A stretch of 63,975 nucleotides of DNA, taken from contig NZ_PJAQ01000067.1 of NCBI RefSeq assembly GCF_002836775.1, positions 1-63,975 on the forward strand, given 5' to 3'. A model generated the notes under the pieces. The model was not told the origin of the DNA. It worked only from the letters and a program-made list of their open reading frames with translations, and did not search any database. Below, one piece after another: positions 40,721 to 51,174 of this stretch; within the stretch, counting starts at the first letter, position 1, and each line of letters begins with the position of its first letter. A program made the translations under genes and the position numbers. The stretch comes from Colwellia sp. 12G3. Its GTDB lineage: Bacteria; Pseudomonadota; Gammaproteobacteria; Enterobacterales; Alteromonadaceae.

Positions 40721-42832
40721 TTATTTTTGAGTGTATTTTTCTAACCATTTAAATACTTCGTCGTACCAAACCACTAAATTGTCAGGTTTACGAATATGGT
40801 GATCTTCATCTGGGAACATCACTAAACGGCTATCAATGCCTTTGCGTTGTAAGGTGGTAAATGCACCTAAACTTTGCGCGTACGGTACACGGTAATCTAA
40901 TTCACCTTGAATAACTAACATAGGTGTCTGCCAGTTATTTACATAAGCTGACGGGTTAAACTTAGAGTAATCAGGGCTTACCTTGCCTTTAGCATTATCT
41001 TTAGAGTCAGCACTTTCTTTACCCCATGAAGGACCACCCATATCATATTCAGGGAACCATAGTTCTTCAGTAGATTGATAAAAGCTTGGCATGTCGTATA
41101 AACCAGCGTGATTGATCAAACATTTAAAACCAGTAGGCCAGTTTCCGGCAATCCAGTTCATCATGTAACCACCGTAAGAAGCACCTAAAGCACACGCATT
41201 ATCACCATCTAACCAAGGTTGGTCTTTTACGATAAATTCTAAACCTTTTTGTAAATCTTCTAATGGCTTGCCACCCCAATCACGACTGATTGAATGGGTG
41301 AATTCTTGTCCGTAACCGGTAGAGCCGTGGAAGTCGACCATGACAACACCATAGCCCTGTGCTGCCCATAATTGAGCATTCCAGCGGTAATGGAACATGT
41401 TGCCAAAACTACCTTGTGGCCCACCATGCACTAAAAAGGCGATTGGGTATTTATTGCCCTCTTCAAAGTTAGCTGGTTTTAACCAATAACCGTGTACTGT
41501 TTCATCATTCCAACCTTTAAAGTTAAACTGTTGGTAATCAGCAAATTTTACTTTGCCAAGCTTATCTTTGTTGATATGAGTTAATTGGACTAAGTCATCA
41601 CCATGGTTATCAATCGAAAAAATATCTTGCGGTGAATTTAACGTATGGCGAGTAAAGTAAACTTTATTTCCATGACTTGAGATATCACCATTACTACCGA
41701 TATTATAAATTCTACGTACTTCATCAAACTCATGAGTAATAGAGAAAATACTTTTTTGGCCAACATCTTGGGCTACAACATAGACAGACTTGTTGTCCGG
41801 TGAAAAAGCCAAGCTACTGATTGAACGGTCCCAATCACTAGCCACTGCACGGGTTTTTCCTGTTCTGTTATCACGTAACTGTAAGGTAAACTTATCCGCT
41901 TCATAGCCAGGAGTTTTCATTGCTCTATACGCAAGAAAACGACCGTTAGATGAATAAACAGGACTCGCATCCCATGCGGTATTCTTTTCAGTAATATTAG
42001 TTAGTGTATAAGCAATGACTTCATCGGCTGTAACTTTAGGTAAAGCCACTTCAAATATATCAAAGTTAGTTGTCCACGCATGATTTTTAGCTGCATCTTT
42101 ACTTGATGAGTCTTTCGCTGAAAAGGCTAAAGATGTGGCTTCAGGATGAATACTTACTTGGCCAATACCGGCAAAATCACTTTGCCAGTTTGGCATAATA
42201 TCTTGAGCATGCTTAAGCTGACCGTCTTTATTTACATGACCAACAAATAAATGTTCTTTATATTCTGTAGCCCAGGTATCCCAGTGACGCACCATTAATT
42301 GGTCATAGGTACGGATATTGTATTTCTTCTCTTTATCGACTTTCTTTGCTTCAACAGTACAAGCTAACGTTGCACAATCGGGTTTAACCGTAAAAGATAA
42401 CGCGAATACTTGACCATTTTTAGATAATTTAAAGCCGTTAATTGCTAAAGGAAAATCAGATATTTGCTTCGCTGTTTTTTCACGTAAAGCTTGTTGCCAA
42501 ATCTGACTAGTACCACTACGTGAAGATAAGAAATACACAGATTGACCATCATCAGCCCAAACAACATTACTTTCAGATTTGTCATGACTCGTCAGTTGAG
42601 TGATTTCACCCGTTTTAATATTTTGTTTATATAAGTGATTGTCTGCTGAGCTACTGCCTTTTTTCAAACCATACACAAGTACATCACCTTCTGGAGACAA
42701 GGTGACATCATGCAGTTGGTTCAATTGGTTTAGCTTTTCAACGGTAAACATTTCGCTAGCGGTTTGCGCATTAGCGGCTACTGATGCGACAAGAGATATT
42801 GCGGCAAAGGTTAATAGTTTTTTCATCATCAT
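40721..42832 (-). CDS. Periplasmic S9 prolyl-oligopeptidase-family peptidase
   Basis: The 703-aa product has a signal peptide (MKKLLTFAAISLVASVAANA), an N-terminal beta-propeller built of WD40-like PD40 repeats (about residues 40-420), and a C-terminal alpha/beta-hydrolase domain. The catalytic set is visible: Ser552 in LGASYGGYMMN, Asp in IQGELDYRVPYAQ and His in DEDHHIRKPDN. It should cleave dipeptides or acyl-amino acids from short peptides in the periplasm. Three consecutive ATGs make the exact start uncertain by two codons. Confidence 0.92.
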   Translation of the reverse strand: MMMKKLLTFAAISLVASVAANAQTASEMFTVEKLNQLNQLHDVTLSPEGDVLVYGLKKGSSSADNHLYKQNIKTGEITQLTSHDKSESNVVWADDGQSVYFLSSRSGTSQIWQQALREKTAKQISDFPLAINGFKLSKNGQVFALSFTVKPDCATLACTVEAKKVDKEKKYNIRTYDQLMVRHWDTWATEYKEHLFVGHVNKDGQLKHAQDIMPNWQSDFAGIGQVSIHPEATSLAFSAKDSSSKDAAKNHAWTTNFDIFEVALPKVTADEVIAYTLTNITEKNTAWDASPVYSSNGRFLAYRAMKTPGYEADKFTLQLRDNRTGKTRAVASDWDRSISSLAFSPDNKSVYVVAQDVGQKSIFSITHEFDEVRRIYNIGSNGDISSHGNKVYFTRHTLNSPQDIFSIDNHGDDLVQLTHINKDKLGKVKFADYQQFNFKGWNDETVHGYWLKPANFEEGNKYPIAFLVHGGPQGSFGNMFHYRWNAQLWAAQGYGVVMVDFHGSTGYGQEFTHSISRDWGGKPLEDLQKGLEFIVKDQPWLDGDNACALGASYGGYMMNWIAGNWPTGFKCLINHAGLYDMPSFYQSTEELWFPEYDMGGPSWGKESADSKDNAKGKVSPDYSKFNPSAYVNNWQTPMLVIQGELDYRVPYAQSLGAFTTLQRKGIDSRLVMFPDEDHHIRKPDNLVVWYDEVFKWLEKYTQK

Positions 42833-43111
42833 TCTTATGTAAAACAGCTATATTGTGAGTGCAGCAAGAATATACAATCTGCACGTTATAAGCAATATGG
42901 CTGGGATTGTTGATATGGCTAACCTTGTAAACTAAAGCACCCGTTTTTTATAAAAACAATATCAGCTGAGACTTAATCAACAATATTAGCGATCATGTTG
43001 TGACATAGTGAACTTTGTCATATAAAAAACTTAATACTGCAATAGACAAAGGCAGCTATACTTAAAACGTTCCCCCTTACGAAGCCAACTATTTTCATAC
43101 TTGGAGTTATA

Positions 43112-43495
43112 ATGTTCACAGAAAATCCTGTTGATTTCATCGAAAAGTCTTCTATTGGCATTCATGCAGTATCCCCTGATGGAGTTATTAAATATGCCAA
43201 TCAATTTGAATTGGACATTCTAGGATATAGCAAAGATGAGTATATTGGTCACCATGTATCCGAGTTTCAGATAGATAAAGATTGCCTGAGTGCGATGATG
43301 ACAAAACTGGAAAAGTTTGAAACACTTTTAAATTATCCAGCCAAAGTAAATGGCAAAAATCAAATAAAGTATATTATTTACAACTCAAGTGTCTATGAAT
43401 CAGAAGGGGAATTTATACATACACGCTGTTTTGGTAATGAAGTGTCAAAAGAAATTTATGATGTTTTTTATGACGAATATAAAAGAAGAGCTTAA
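43112..43495 (+). CDS. Stand-alone PAS-domain protein
   Basis: The 127-aa product is a single PAS domain (IHAVSPDGVIKYANQFELDI, LGYSKDEYIGHHVSEFQID) with no output domain. GGAG precedes the ATG and a terminator follows. Free PAS proteins can act as sensors that bind a partner kinase or chemoreceptor; no partner gene adjoins. The cofactor, if any, cannot be told. Confidence 0.82.
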   Translation: MFTENPVDFIEKSSIGIHAVSPDGVIKYANQFELDILGYSKDEYIGHHVSEFQIDKDCLSAMMTKLEKFETLLNYPAKVNGKNQIKYIIYNSSVYESEGEFIHTRCFGNEVSKEIYDVFYDEYKRRA

Positions 43496-43535
43496 GAACA
43501 ATAGCGTACCGATAAGTAACATAATTGATACCAAT

Positions 43536-43571
43536 AAAAATGCCAGCTTGAACTTCAAACTGGCATTTTTT
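43536..43571 (+). terminator. Terminator of the PAS-protein gene
   Basis: AAAAATGCCAG, 13-nt loop, CTGGCATTTTTT, about 40 nt past the stop. It would also work for transcripts on the opposite strand arriving from trhO. Confidence 0.85.
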
Positions 43572-43619
43572 GCTTTATTAGAATTAGTATGAAAGCCGTT
43601 TCTTGTTTAGAACCGTTGA

Positions 43620-44663
43620 TTATTTAGCAGATTGCTTCGCTTTTTTATCATTTTTTTCTTGACGACGTTCTTCAATGATATTTTGAATATCACCACCTAT
43701 GTGGCTCTCACCACGCTCTTCAGCTAACGTAATTTGGCGTTGACGTTCGGCATAGCGATTACGTTGTTCGTCGGTAACTTTGTCATGACAACGATGACAG
43801 CTTACGCCTTTAACGTAATGCTCACTTTCTTTTTCAGCTTCTGTTAGCGGGAAACGACAAGCAAAACATTGATCGTATTGCCCTTGCTCTAACTCATGAT
43901 TAACCGCAACACGACCATCAAAAACAAAACACTCACCTTCCCACAGTGTTTCTGTACTGGGTACTTCTTCAAGGTATTTTAAAATACCGCCTTCAAGATG
44001 ATAAACCTCTTCAAAACCTTGTTCTTTAAGGTATGCAGTAGATTTTTCACAACGAATACCGCCGGTACAATACATGGCAACTTTCTTATGCTTATTTTTA
44101 TCTAGGTTCTTTTCTACGTAGGCTGGAAATTCACGAAACGTTTCTGTATTCGGATTAATGGCATTTTTAAAGGTACCAATTTCAATTTCGTAATCGTTAC
44201 GTGTATCAACCAGCAGCACTTCAGGATCAGAAATTAAAGCATTCCAATCTTTTGGCTTCACATAAGTACCAACCACTTGGTTAGGATCAATACCTTCAAT
44301 GCCCATAGTGACAATTTCTTTTTTCAATTTCACTTTAGTGCGATGAAATGGGTTTTCGTTACTGTAAGATTCTTTATGAGAAATGTTATCTAAACCTGGC
44401 TGCTCACCAAGGAAGGCCATTACCTTATCAATACCTGCTTGTGGGCCGGCAATAGTACCGTTGATGCCCTCAGCCGCTAACAATAAAGTACCTTTAACAT
44501 CAACACTGACCATTTTATTTGATAATGGCTCACGTAATGCTTCAAATGCATCTAAACGAACGAACTTATATAACGCACAAATAGTAACAGTGTTAGTTGC
44601 CGATTTTTTCGATGTAATTGGTGATGTAAACGATGGTGATAACTTTTTTTCTGATGAACTCAT
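43620..44663 (-). CDS. trhO: tRNA U34 hydroxylase TrhO
   Basis: TrhO (YceA) uses oxygen to hydroxylate uridine 34 of certain tRNAs, the first step to 5-methoxyuridine-type wobble modifications. The 347-aa product has the N-terminal acylphosphatase-like domain ([16 protein letters not shown]), a rhodanese domain ([20 protein letters not shown]) with the active-site loop [12 protein letters not shown] (Cys199, Cys205), and a C-terminal four-Cys cluster (QCFACRFPL...SCHRCH). The tail is charged ([15 protein letters not shown]). GGAG precedes the ATG. Confidence 0.93.
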   Translation of the reverse strand: MSSSEKKLSPSFTSPITSKKSATNTVTICALYKFVRLDAFEALREPLSNKMVSVDVKGTLLLAAEGINGTIAGPQAGIDKVMAFLGEQPGLDNISHKESYSNENPFHRTKVKLKKEIVTMGIEGIDPNQVVGTYVKPKDWNALISDPEVLLVDTRNDYEIEIGTFKNAINPNTETFREFPAYVEKNLDKNKHKKVAMYCTGGIRCEKSTAYLKEQGFEEVYHLEGGILKYLEEVPSTETLWEGECFVFDGRVAVNHELEQGQYDQCFACRFPLTEAEKESEHYVKGVSCHRCHDKVTDEQRNRYAERQRQITLAEERGESHIGGDIQNIIEERRQEKNDKKAKQSAK

Positions 44664-44854
44664 GAGCTCTCCATTGAACTAGCTGGACCGTAAATCCAGT
44701 GCTGTAGATTAATAATCAAAACGCGATATTGCTCGCGTTTTTAGGGAGGCGTATTTTAGCAGAATTATTTGATAATGAACATAGCTCACTAATCGAGCAA
44801 TTTATGACTGTAGTTTTTAAATATAGACTGAAAACTGATAATACTATGTGGCTA

Positions 44855-44890
44855 ACCAAACCTTTGCTCAGGTACAGGCAAAGGTTTGGT
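44855..44890 (-). terminator. Hairpin after the esterase gene
   Basis: ACCAAACCTTTGC and its perfect inverse form a 13-bp stem with a 10-nt loop, 17 nt past the stop at 44908. No T-run follows; probably a processing or weak termination hairpin. Confidence 0.5.
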
Positions 44891-44907
44891 GACCGAATAA
44901 AATAACC

Positions 44908-46185
44908 TTACGGTTGAGCTTTTAGCTCCAATAACTTAGCGTCGATAATATTGATTTGCCATTGGTTAGCCTTATACTCTTTTACCAAGGTTAATGCTTT
45001 GGCATAATAACTTATTGCCATTTCAGTATTATTTAACTGCATATAGGTAACAGCCATACTTTTTATATACTCAATTGAATGTTCAAAACGGCTTTCAGCA
45101 CCTTGTAATATCTTCAATGCCGCTTCTGGCGAATCGTAATGCCCGGTATAACTCGCCAACATCATTATAAAAGCTTGCTCTGATGCAGGCAGTTCTTTTT
45201 TCACTTTAGCCATAAACACCGGAATATCAGCGACCTTCTCCTGTCGATAAAAATATCGAATTGCAGACTTAACACTTGATGTAGGTATGGGTTGGTTAAT
45301 AGCTAACGACGATGAAAGGCTTTGGTAATGTGCAAGCAGTTGCTCAGCAGTCATTGAACGCTCTAATTTTTTATCCGAAATAAACCATGCCTTGAATATT
45401 TTCTTTAAATCAGCTCGAAGTGCTACTAAGCCAACAGAGTTGTGGTTCTCATTAGGGTAATGTGAAAACTGCCAATTAATATTTTTAGGCTGGCTCTCAT
45501 CCAATAATTGTAAAACGCCATATACCCCTTGCCTCTCTTCATCGCCTAAGGATAAATATAATGAGGTTAGATCATGTTTGCTTTTACCAATAAAGTCTTT
45601 TGCTTTGACCATAATCTCATGATCATTTAACCAAACTGACGGGCTAATGGAGACAAAGTGTTCAAAAGCATTAGGCGATTCAAGCAGTGCATTTAATACA
45701 AATAATCCCCCCATAGAATGCCCAACAAGTATTGAGTTATTAGCGGCCCGGTAATGACTGTTGATATAAGGTTTAAGTTCTTTCTCTAAAAAAGTTAAAA
45801 ATAGCTCAGCTTTACCACCATGCTCTTTCTTAAAAGGGGCCGTTAATCCTGCAGGTGTCATATATTGGCGATATACATCCGTGCCTTTATCGGCAATACC
45901 GACAAGAATAACATCTGGAATTAATTGTGCTTTGTTTGCTAAAAAATCCAACATGCCTGATACCCCATGCAAGGTATAATCGCCATCTAAAAGGTAAATA
46001 ACGGGATAAGTAGCGCCCATATTGCTTTGATAGTTTTCTGGCAATAGAATTTGAATTTCACGTTCTTCATTTAAGTGAATTGAATTGAGTTTTACTCTTT
46101 CACCCATAGATAAAGAAGCGGCCAAACTATATTGACCGGTAAATAAAATGATGAGTAAAAATAAGTAAATAGTTTTTTTTATCAT
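44908..46185 (-). CDS. Exported Fes/IroE-like esterase with TPR-like C-terminus
   Basis: The 425-aa product has a signal peptide (to about residue 22) and a putative-esterase alpha/beta-hydrolase domain (about residues 30-270) with the nucleophile in LVGHSMGGLFVL and a likely catalytic His in YPNENHNSVG. The C-terminal third is helical and repeat-like (SIEYIKSMAVTYMQLNNTEM, AISYYAKAL), resembling TPRs. Relatives cleave siderophore or other esters; no iron-uptake genes adjoin, so the substrate is unknown. Confidence 0.82.
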   Translation of the reverse strand: MIKKTIYLFLLIILFTGQYSLAASLSMGERVKLNSIHLNEEREIQILLPENYQSNMGATYPVIYLLDGDYTLHGVSGMLDFLANKAQLIPDVILVGIADKGTDVYRQYMTPAGLTAPFKKEHGGKAELFLTFLEKELKPYINSHYRAANNSILVGHSMGGLFVLNALLESPNAFEHFVSISPSVWLNDHEIMVKAKDFIGKSKHDLTSLYLSLGDEERQGVYGVLQLLDESQPKNINWQFSHYPNENHNSVGLVALRADLKKIFKAWFISDKKLERSMTAEQLLAHYQSLSSSLAINQPIPTSSVKSAIRYFYRQEKVADIPVFMAKVKKELPASEQAFIMMLASYTGHYDSPEAALKILQGAESRFEHSIEYIKSMAVTYMQLNNTEMAISYYAKALTLVKEYKANQWQINIIDAKLLELKAQP

Positions 46186-46528
46186 AAACGTCCCATTGTG
46201 ATCTAATAACTAACTTTGTGGCTGATAATATAGATATTTATCAAATATATCACTCTACAGCCGATTTTTTATGTAATTGAATATCTCATAAATTCAACAT
46301 ATTAGAAAGTTATTGGATTTGAGTGTTACTGCCGTATTTTTGTAAAGAAGATTACGATGTAGAGGAACCGAAAATAGGTTACTTTCACTGTCGACACACT
46401 CTCCATAAAGTGCTTATACCAGTCCCGTTGAGTTTGTGACCTTGTTGTAGGTAGGGAAAATAATTCAAGGGTAGGTACTTGATTGAGCAATAGCGAGCTA
46501 TTGAGATTAGGTAAAACGATTCAGACAC
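46186..46528. other. Intergenic region with a repeat remnant
   Basis: 343 nt with no gene. Around 46416-46515 the words TATACCAG and CTTGATTGAGCAATAG resemble the interior of the small element at 51259-51418, so a decayed copy probably lies here. Confidence 0.4.
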
Positions 46529-47752
46529 TTAAATTAAAGATTTATCTGCAAAAGTAAGTGCTTGTGCATAACAGTTCATAATAAAGGTTTCATCTAAGCC
46601 CAGTTTTTTTTGACTCTCTTCTATACCAATAAAATCACTATTCTCTATCTTCAAACATAAATCAAAACAAAAACCTAATTTTCCCGTTTGGTTATTTAAT
46701 GCCTCCTGTAGCTCTATACTTAGAGATAACTCTTTGTATATTAATGCTAAGTCAACATCAATTAACGCATTACATATGGACACTATTCCTAATAAATATC
46801 CTTTACATCTGAGCTTTTTGTCACTATTTAATAACAACTCTATAAATCTTGCTCGAATCAATCCAAGCTTTAAAAGTTCAGATGGTTTGTTCTCTCCTAA
46901 ATCTCCTAAGGCTAAAACAGTCACAAATTGCTTAATAGTATCTTCACCAAGATAAATAACAGCTTGTGAAATGGAACTTATTTTCTTATTAGCTGACTTA
47001 CACCTTAAATTAGAAAGCCTCAACAGACGAACAACTAACGCAGCATCTTTTTCAACTTTATTGATTAATGCATCAAAGTCCAAGGGTGTTTTTAACGTGA
47101 TTTTGAGTAAATCTAAAGTCGTCAACTGAGAAGGGTTCACATTTTTAAAGTTAAGTAACTTGGGTTTAGTAAAATAATATCCTTGGAATAAATCAGCCCC
47201 AGCCTTTTTTATTAATGCAAACGATTCATAATCTTCAATTCTTTCGACTATGATTATTTTATTTGGAAACGCTGCTTTTAAAGATGAAATTCTCTTTAGC
47301 GTATGTTGAAGGTTTTCTTCCACTTCAAGTTTAATGTACTTAACTTTTTTTAACAGGTTATCCCACTTAGGATCACCACCATAATCATCTAAAGCAAATA
47401 CATACTGATTTTTCATCAAATTTTCAACGTGGTGGAGCACCTCGTCAAGCCTATTCGTTCTTTCTACTATTTCCAATACAACATTGTGGGGTTCAATTAA
47501 TTTGGGTAAGCTCGATAGAATAGAACTGGTAGATAAGTTAATAAATAATTTTTTGTTATCAGCTAAGTTTTCTATGCCGAAAAACAATAAACTATCGAAA
47601 AATATCCTAGCTGTTGCTTCGTCATCGCTAACATTAATAGGGAAAAAATTGTCATTTGAATTTCTATAAAGTAACTCATAAGCAAATACATTTTCATTAC
47701 GGTCTAAAATCGCTTGCCGGGCCACAAATTTAACCTTTACTGCTTCTGTCAT
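46529..47752 (-). CDS. EAL-HDOD signalling protein (YuxH/CdgJ type)
   Basis: The 407-aa product has an N-terminal EAL domain (about residues 8-205) and a C-terminal HDOD domain (about 205-395). The signature is AYELLYR instead of EAL, but Asn in LFINLS, Glu in VLEIVER, the Asp pair in LDDYGGD, Lys in IKLEVE, and the Gln of FQGYYFTKP are all at plausible catalytic positions. Related proteins in Vibrio influence motility and biofilm. Whether this one cleaves c-di-GMP or only binds it is open; the altered loop DDYGGD speaks for weak or no activity. AAGGG precedes the ATG. Confidence 0.88.
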   Translation of the reverse strand: MTEAVKVKFVARQAILDRNENVFAYELLYRNSNDNFFPINVSDDEATARIFFDSLLFFGIENLADNKKLFINLSTSSILSSLPKLIEPHNVVLEIVERTNRLDEVLHHVENLMKNQYVFALDDYGGDPKWDNLLKKVKYIKLEVEENLQHTLKRISSLKAAFPNKIIIVERIEDYESFALIKKAGADLFQGYYFTKPKLLNFKNVNPSQLTTLDLLKITLKTPLDFDALINKVEKDAALVVRLLRLSNLRCKSANKKISSISQAVIYLGEDTIKQFVTVLALGDLGENKPSELLKLGLIRARFIELLLNSDKKLRCKGYLLGIVSICNALIDVDLALIYKELSLSIELQEALNNQTGKLGFCFDLCLKIENSDFIGIEESQKKLGLDETFIMNCYAQALTFADKSLI

Positions 47753-47834
47753 TTTGACCCTTATCGAACAAGTACAACTAGTTAAACATTAGTCTAGTAC
47801 ATAACTAATATTTACACAGGAACGTGCTAGAGAT

Positions 47835-47871
47835 AAAAAATGCCACCTTGTATGAAACAAGGTGGCATTTT
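47835..47871 (-). terminator. Terminator of acnB
   Basis: AAATGCCACCTTGT/ACAAGGTGGCATTT around 5 nt, followed on the minus strand by TTTTTT, about 140 nt past the acnB stop. Strong stem. Confidence 0.85.
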
Positions 47872-48010
47872 AAGATAAGTTTATTTGTTCGCTCTACACT
47901 ATTAAGTTCAAGAACAAAGAAGAAACGCCTAGTCTAGTTACTTATGCTCACAAGTAGCTGAATACTTGCAACGTTGTTATCGCTCCATTTAGAGACAACA
48001 AGATTCAAAA

Positions 48011-50614
48011 TCAAGCTTCTACTTGTAGGATAACCGTATCAGCTTTACTGGTGTACTCTTCCATTTTATCAAAGTTCAAGTAACGGTAGGTATCCGCAGC
48101 CGTTGCATCAATTTGAGACGCATACTCCATATACTCTGCCGGCGTAGGTAATTTTCCTAAGATAGCACCAACACCAGCAAGCTCTGCTGAGGTTAAATAA
48201 ACATTTGCGCCATTACCTAAACGGTTAGGGAAGTTACGTGTTGAAGTAGACAATACCGTCGTATTATCACCTACTCGTGCTTGGTTACCCATACACAGTG
48301 AGCACCCAGGAGTTTCTACACGAGCGCCAGCTTTACCGTAGATATTAAAATAACCTTCATCTTTAAGTTGTGCGCTGTCCATTTTAGTTGGTGGTGTAAC
48401 CCACATACGTGTTGGCAATGTACCGCCACTCTTTTCAAGGAAAGTGTCGATTAGTTTACCTGCTGCACGAAAGTGACCAATGTTAGTCATACATGAACCG
48501 ATGAATACTTCATCAATTTTAACCCCAGCGACTTCTGATAATAATTTCGCATCATCAGGGTCGTTAGGACAACACACGATTGGCTCTTTAATATCGGCTA
48601 AATCAATGTCAATAATGTGAGCGTATTCAGCATCGACATCAGCTTCCATTAATGAAGGGTTAGCTAACCATGCTTCCATACCTTTGATGCGTCGGGTGAT
48701 AGTACGCACATCACCGTAACCCTCGCTAATCATCCACTTAAGCATAACAATGTTAGACGTTAGGTATTCGCTAACTGACTCTTCTTCAAGTTTGATTGAA
48801 CAACCTGCAGCAGAACGTTCAGCTGATGCATCAGATAATTCAAATGCTTGTTCTACTGATAAACCTTTAAGACCTTCAATTTCTAGTACACGACCAGAGA
48901 ATTCATTCACTTTACCGGCTTTAGCAACCGTTAATAAACCCTTTTTAATACCGTAATAAGGGATAGCATGAACTAAGTCACGTAAGGTAATACCCGGTTG
49001 CATTTCACCTTTAAAGCGCACCAATACGGACTCAGGCATATCAAGTGGCATAACACCCGTTGCTGCAGCAAAGGCAACTAAACCAGAACCCGCAGGAAAG
49101 GAAATACCTAATGGGAAACGTGTATGAGAATCACCACCCGTACCAACAGTATCTGGCAATAACATACGGTTTAACCATGAGTGAATAACACCATCGCCAG
49201 GGCGAAGTGAAATACCGCCACGATTCATCATAAAATCAGGCAAGGTGTGATGGGTAATAACATCAACAGGTTTTGGATAAGCTGAGGTGTGACAAAAAGA
49301 TTGCATGGTTAAATCAGCCGAGAAACCTAAACAGGCTAAATCTTTCAATTCATCACGCGTCATGGGACCGGTTGTATCTTGCGAGCCTACAGTAGTCATT
49401 TTAGGTTCACAATATTGACCGGGGCGAACACCAGCAACATCGCAAGCTTTACCAACCATCTTCTGGGCTAAGGTAAAACCTTTAGTAGAAGCTGCGGGAT
49501 CAATAGGTGTAGCAAACAAAGCTGTCGTTGCTAAACCTAATGCATCACGCGCGCGAGCAGTTAAACCACGGCCAATGATTAATGGAATACGACCACCAGC
49601 ACGTACTTCATCAAATAATACCGGGCTCAGTTTAAATGTTGAAATTACATCACCAGCAGCATTTTTAACAACACCTTCGTATGGGTAAATATCAATAATA
49701 TCACCCATGTTCATTGACTGAACATCTAATTCAATGGGTAATGCACCTGAATCTTCCATAGTGTTATAGAAAATAGGCGCGATTTTACCGCCTAAACAAA
49801 CACCGCCGCCACGTTTATTCGGGATACAAGGGATATCATCACCCATGAACCATAATACTGAGTTAGTTGCCGACTTACGTGATGAACCCGTGCCAACAAC
49901 ATCACCAACATAGGCTAATGGAATAGCGTCTTTTTGCATTTTTTCAAGTTGAGCGATGGGACCAATAACACCATCTTTATCTGGGTTAATACCTTCACGA
50001 GCAATTTTAAGCATTGCTTTGGCATGTAATGGAATATCAGGACGAGACCAAGCATCGGGTGCTGGTGATAAATCATCCGTGTTAGTTTCACCGGTAACTT
50101 TAAATACTTTAACGGTAATTTTTTCTGCAACTTTATCGCGAGCAGTAAACCACTCAGCATCTGCCCAAGATTGCATAACTTGTTTAGCGGCAACATTACC
50201 TGCTTCAGCTTTTTCTTGTACATCATGAAAGGCATCAAACATTAATAACGTTTTTGATAAGCCTTTCGCTGCAACAAGCGATAACTTGTCACATTCTAAC
50301 AGGTCAATCATAGGCTGAATGTTATATCCGCCTAACATGGTACCTAATAATTCAGTCGCTTTCTCAGCACTTAAAATTGAAGACGTCGCCTCACCTTTAG
50401 TCACTGCGGCTAAAAAACCAGCTTTAATGTATGCCGCATCATCAACACCCGCCGGCACACGATTGGTTAATAAATCAATTAAAAAGGCTTCTTCACCGGT
50501 TGGTGGATTTTTAACTAATTCAACTAATGCTGCTGTTTGTTCCGCGTCTAAAGCTTTAGGTACTATACCTACAGCTGCACGTTCTGCTACGTGGTTGCGA
50601 TATTCTTGAAGCAC
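48011..50614 (-). CDS. acnB: Aconitate hydratase B / 2-methylisocitrate dehydratase
   Basis: AcnB interconverts citrate and isocitrate in the TCA cycle and also handles 2-methylisocitrate. From a GTG preceded by AAAGGTGA the product is 867 aa and begins LQEYRNHVAERA, matching E. coli; another GTG three codons upstream sits too close to that site. The N-terminal HEAT-like domain, swivel domain (TGETNTDDLSPAPDAWSRPD), substrate loop TGGDSHTRFPLG, and the iron-sulfur cysteines (IGSCMTNIGH and PGCSLCMGNQ) are present. It is monocistronic and divergent from the second aconitase gene. Confidence 0.97.
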   Translation of the reverse strand: MLQEYRNHVAERAAVGIVPKALDAEQTAALVELVKNPPTGEEAFLIDLLTNRVPAGVDDAAYIKAGFLAAVTKGEATSSILSAEKATELLGTMLGGYNIQPMIDLLECDKLSLVAAKGLSKTLLMFDAFHDVQEKAEAGNVAAKQVMQSWADAEWFTARDKVAEKITVKVFKVTGETNTDDLSPAPDAWSRPDIPLHAKAMLKIAREGINPDKDGVIGPIAQLEKMQKDAIPLAYVGDVVGTGSSRKSATNSVLWFMGDDIPCIPNKRGGGVCLGGKIAPIFYNTMEDSGALPIELDVQSMNMGDIIDIYPYEGVVKNAAGDVISTFKLSPVLFDEVRAGGRIPLIIGRGLTARARDALGLATTALFATPIDPAASTKGFTLAQKMVGKACDVAGVRPGQYCEPKMTTVGSQDTTGPMTRDELKDLACLGFSADLTMQSFCHTSAYPKPVDVITHHTLPDFMMNRGGISLRPGDGVIHSWLNRMLLPDTVGTGGDSHTRFPLGISFPAGSGLVAFAAATGVMPLDMPESVLVRFKGEMQPGITLRDLVHAIPYYGIKKGLLTVAKAGKVNEFSGRVLEIEGLKGLSVEQAFELSDASAERSAAGCSIKLEEESVSEYLTSNIVMLKWMISEGYGDVRTITRRIKGMEAWLANPSLMEADVDAEYAHIIDIDLADIKEPIVCCPNDPDDAKLLSEVAGVKIDEVFIGSCMTNIGHFRAAGKLIDTFLEKSGGTLPTRMWVTPPTKMDSAQLKDEGYFNIYGKAGARVETPGCSLCMGNQARVGDNTTVLSTSTRNFPNRLGNGANVYLTSAELAGVGAILGKLPTPAEYMEYASQIDATAADTYRYLNFDKMEEYTSKADTVILQVEA

Positions 50615-50723
50615 GATATTCACCTTTTAAGATAAGAGAGACTTAATACTTCTTATAATTAGACTCGATTCTGTATATCAAGACTAGGACAAAGCGGTTA
50701 AGTATCTGGGATTAAAAATTATC

Positions 50724-50990
50724 TATACCCATGATACTTCAAGATGCTCGTTTCAGGATGCCTGTGCGATTCATGATCGAGGCGCCTCTTTTTATTAAGG
50801 GTTATTCCCTTAAAAATAGAGGCAACGAAAAACATGATTTGCTCAGACATCCCCGTAGGGCTGGTTTAGAAACGTTTTAAGCTACGTTATAGATATCGAT
50901 AAGGGAACAACCATTATCTTCAATCAATGCCTTGCCTAAAAACGTTTCTAATTCCAGCTGAATCCTGCATCTTGAAGTAACATGGGTATA
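50724..50990. mobile_element. Miniature inverted-repeat element, copy 2
   Basis: 267 nt with 24-nt terminal inverted repeats (one mismatch) starting TATACCCATG and finishing ACTTCAAGATGC. Inside, CGATAAGGGAACAACCATTAT is nearly the inverse of the internal motif in copy 1. A second inner pair, AAACGTTT at both 50869-50876 and 50939-50946, adds fold-back potential. No ORF. Confidence 0.75.
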
Positions 50991-51174
50991 TACCTTACTG
51001 CTACTTACTTTTACGTTGAAGAGCGGCAAGGAATATTACTATTCATGACTATATCACCAAATATAGACGATAATTATTAGACATAGGTATCAATAAAATT
51101 GATATTTATCATTTAGTGTGAAGAAAGGGTTACGAGCAAAACAATAGCACCGTGATAGATAAAATAGAGGTAAC

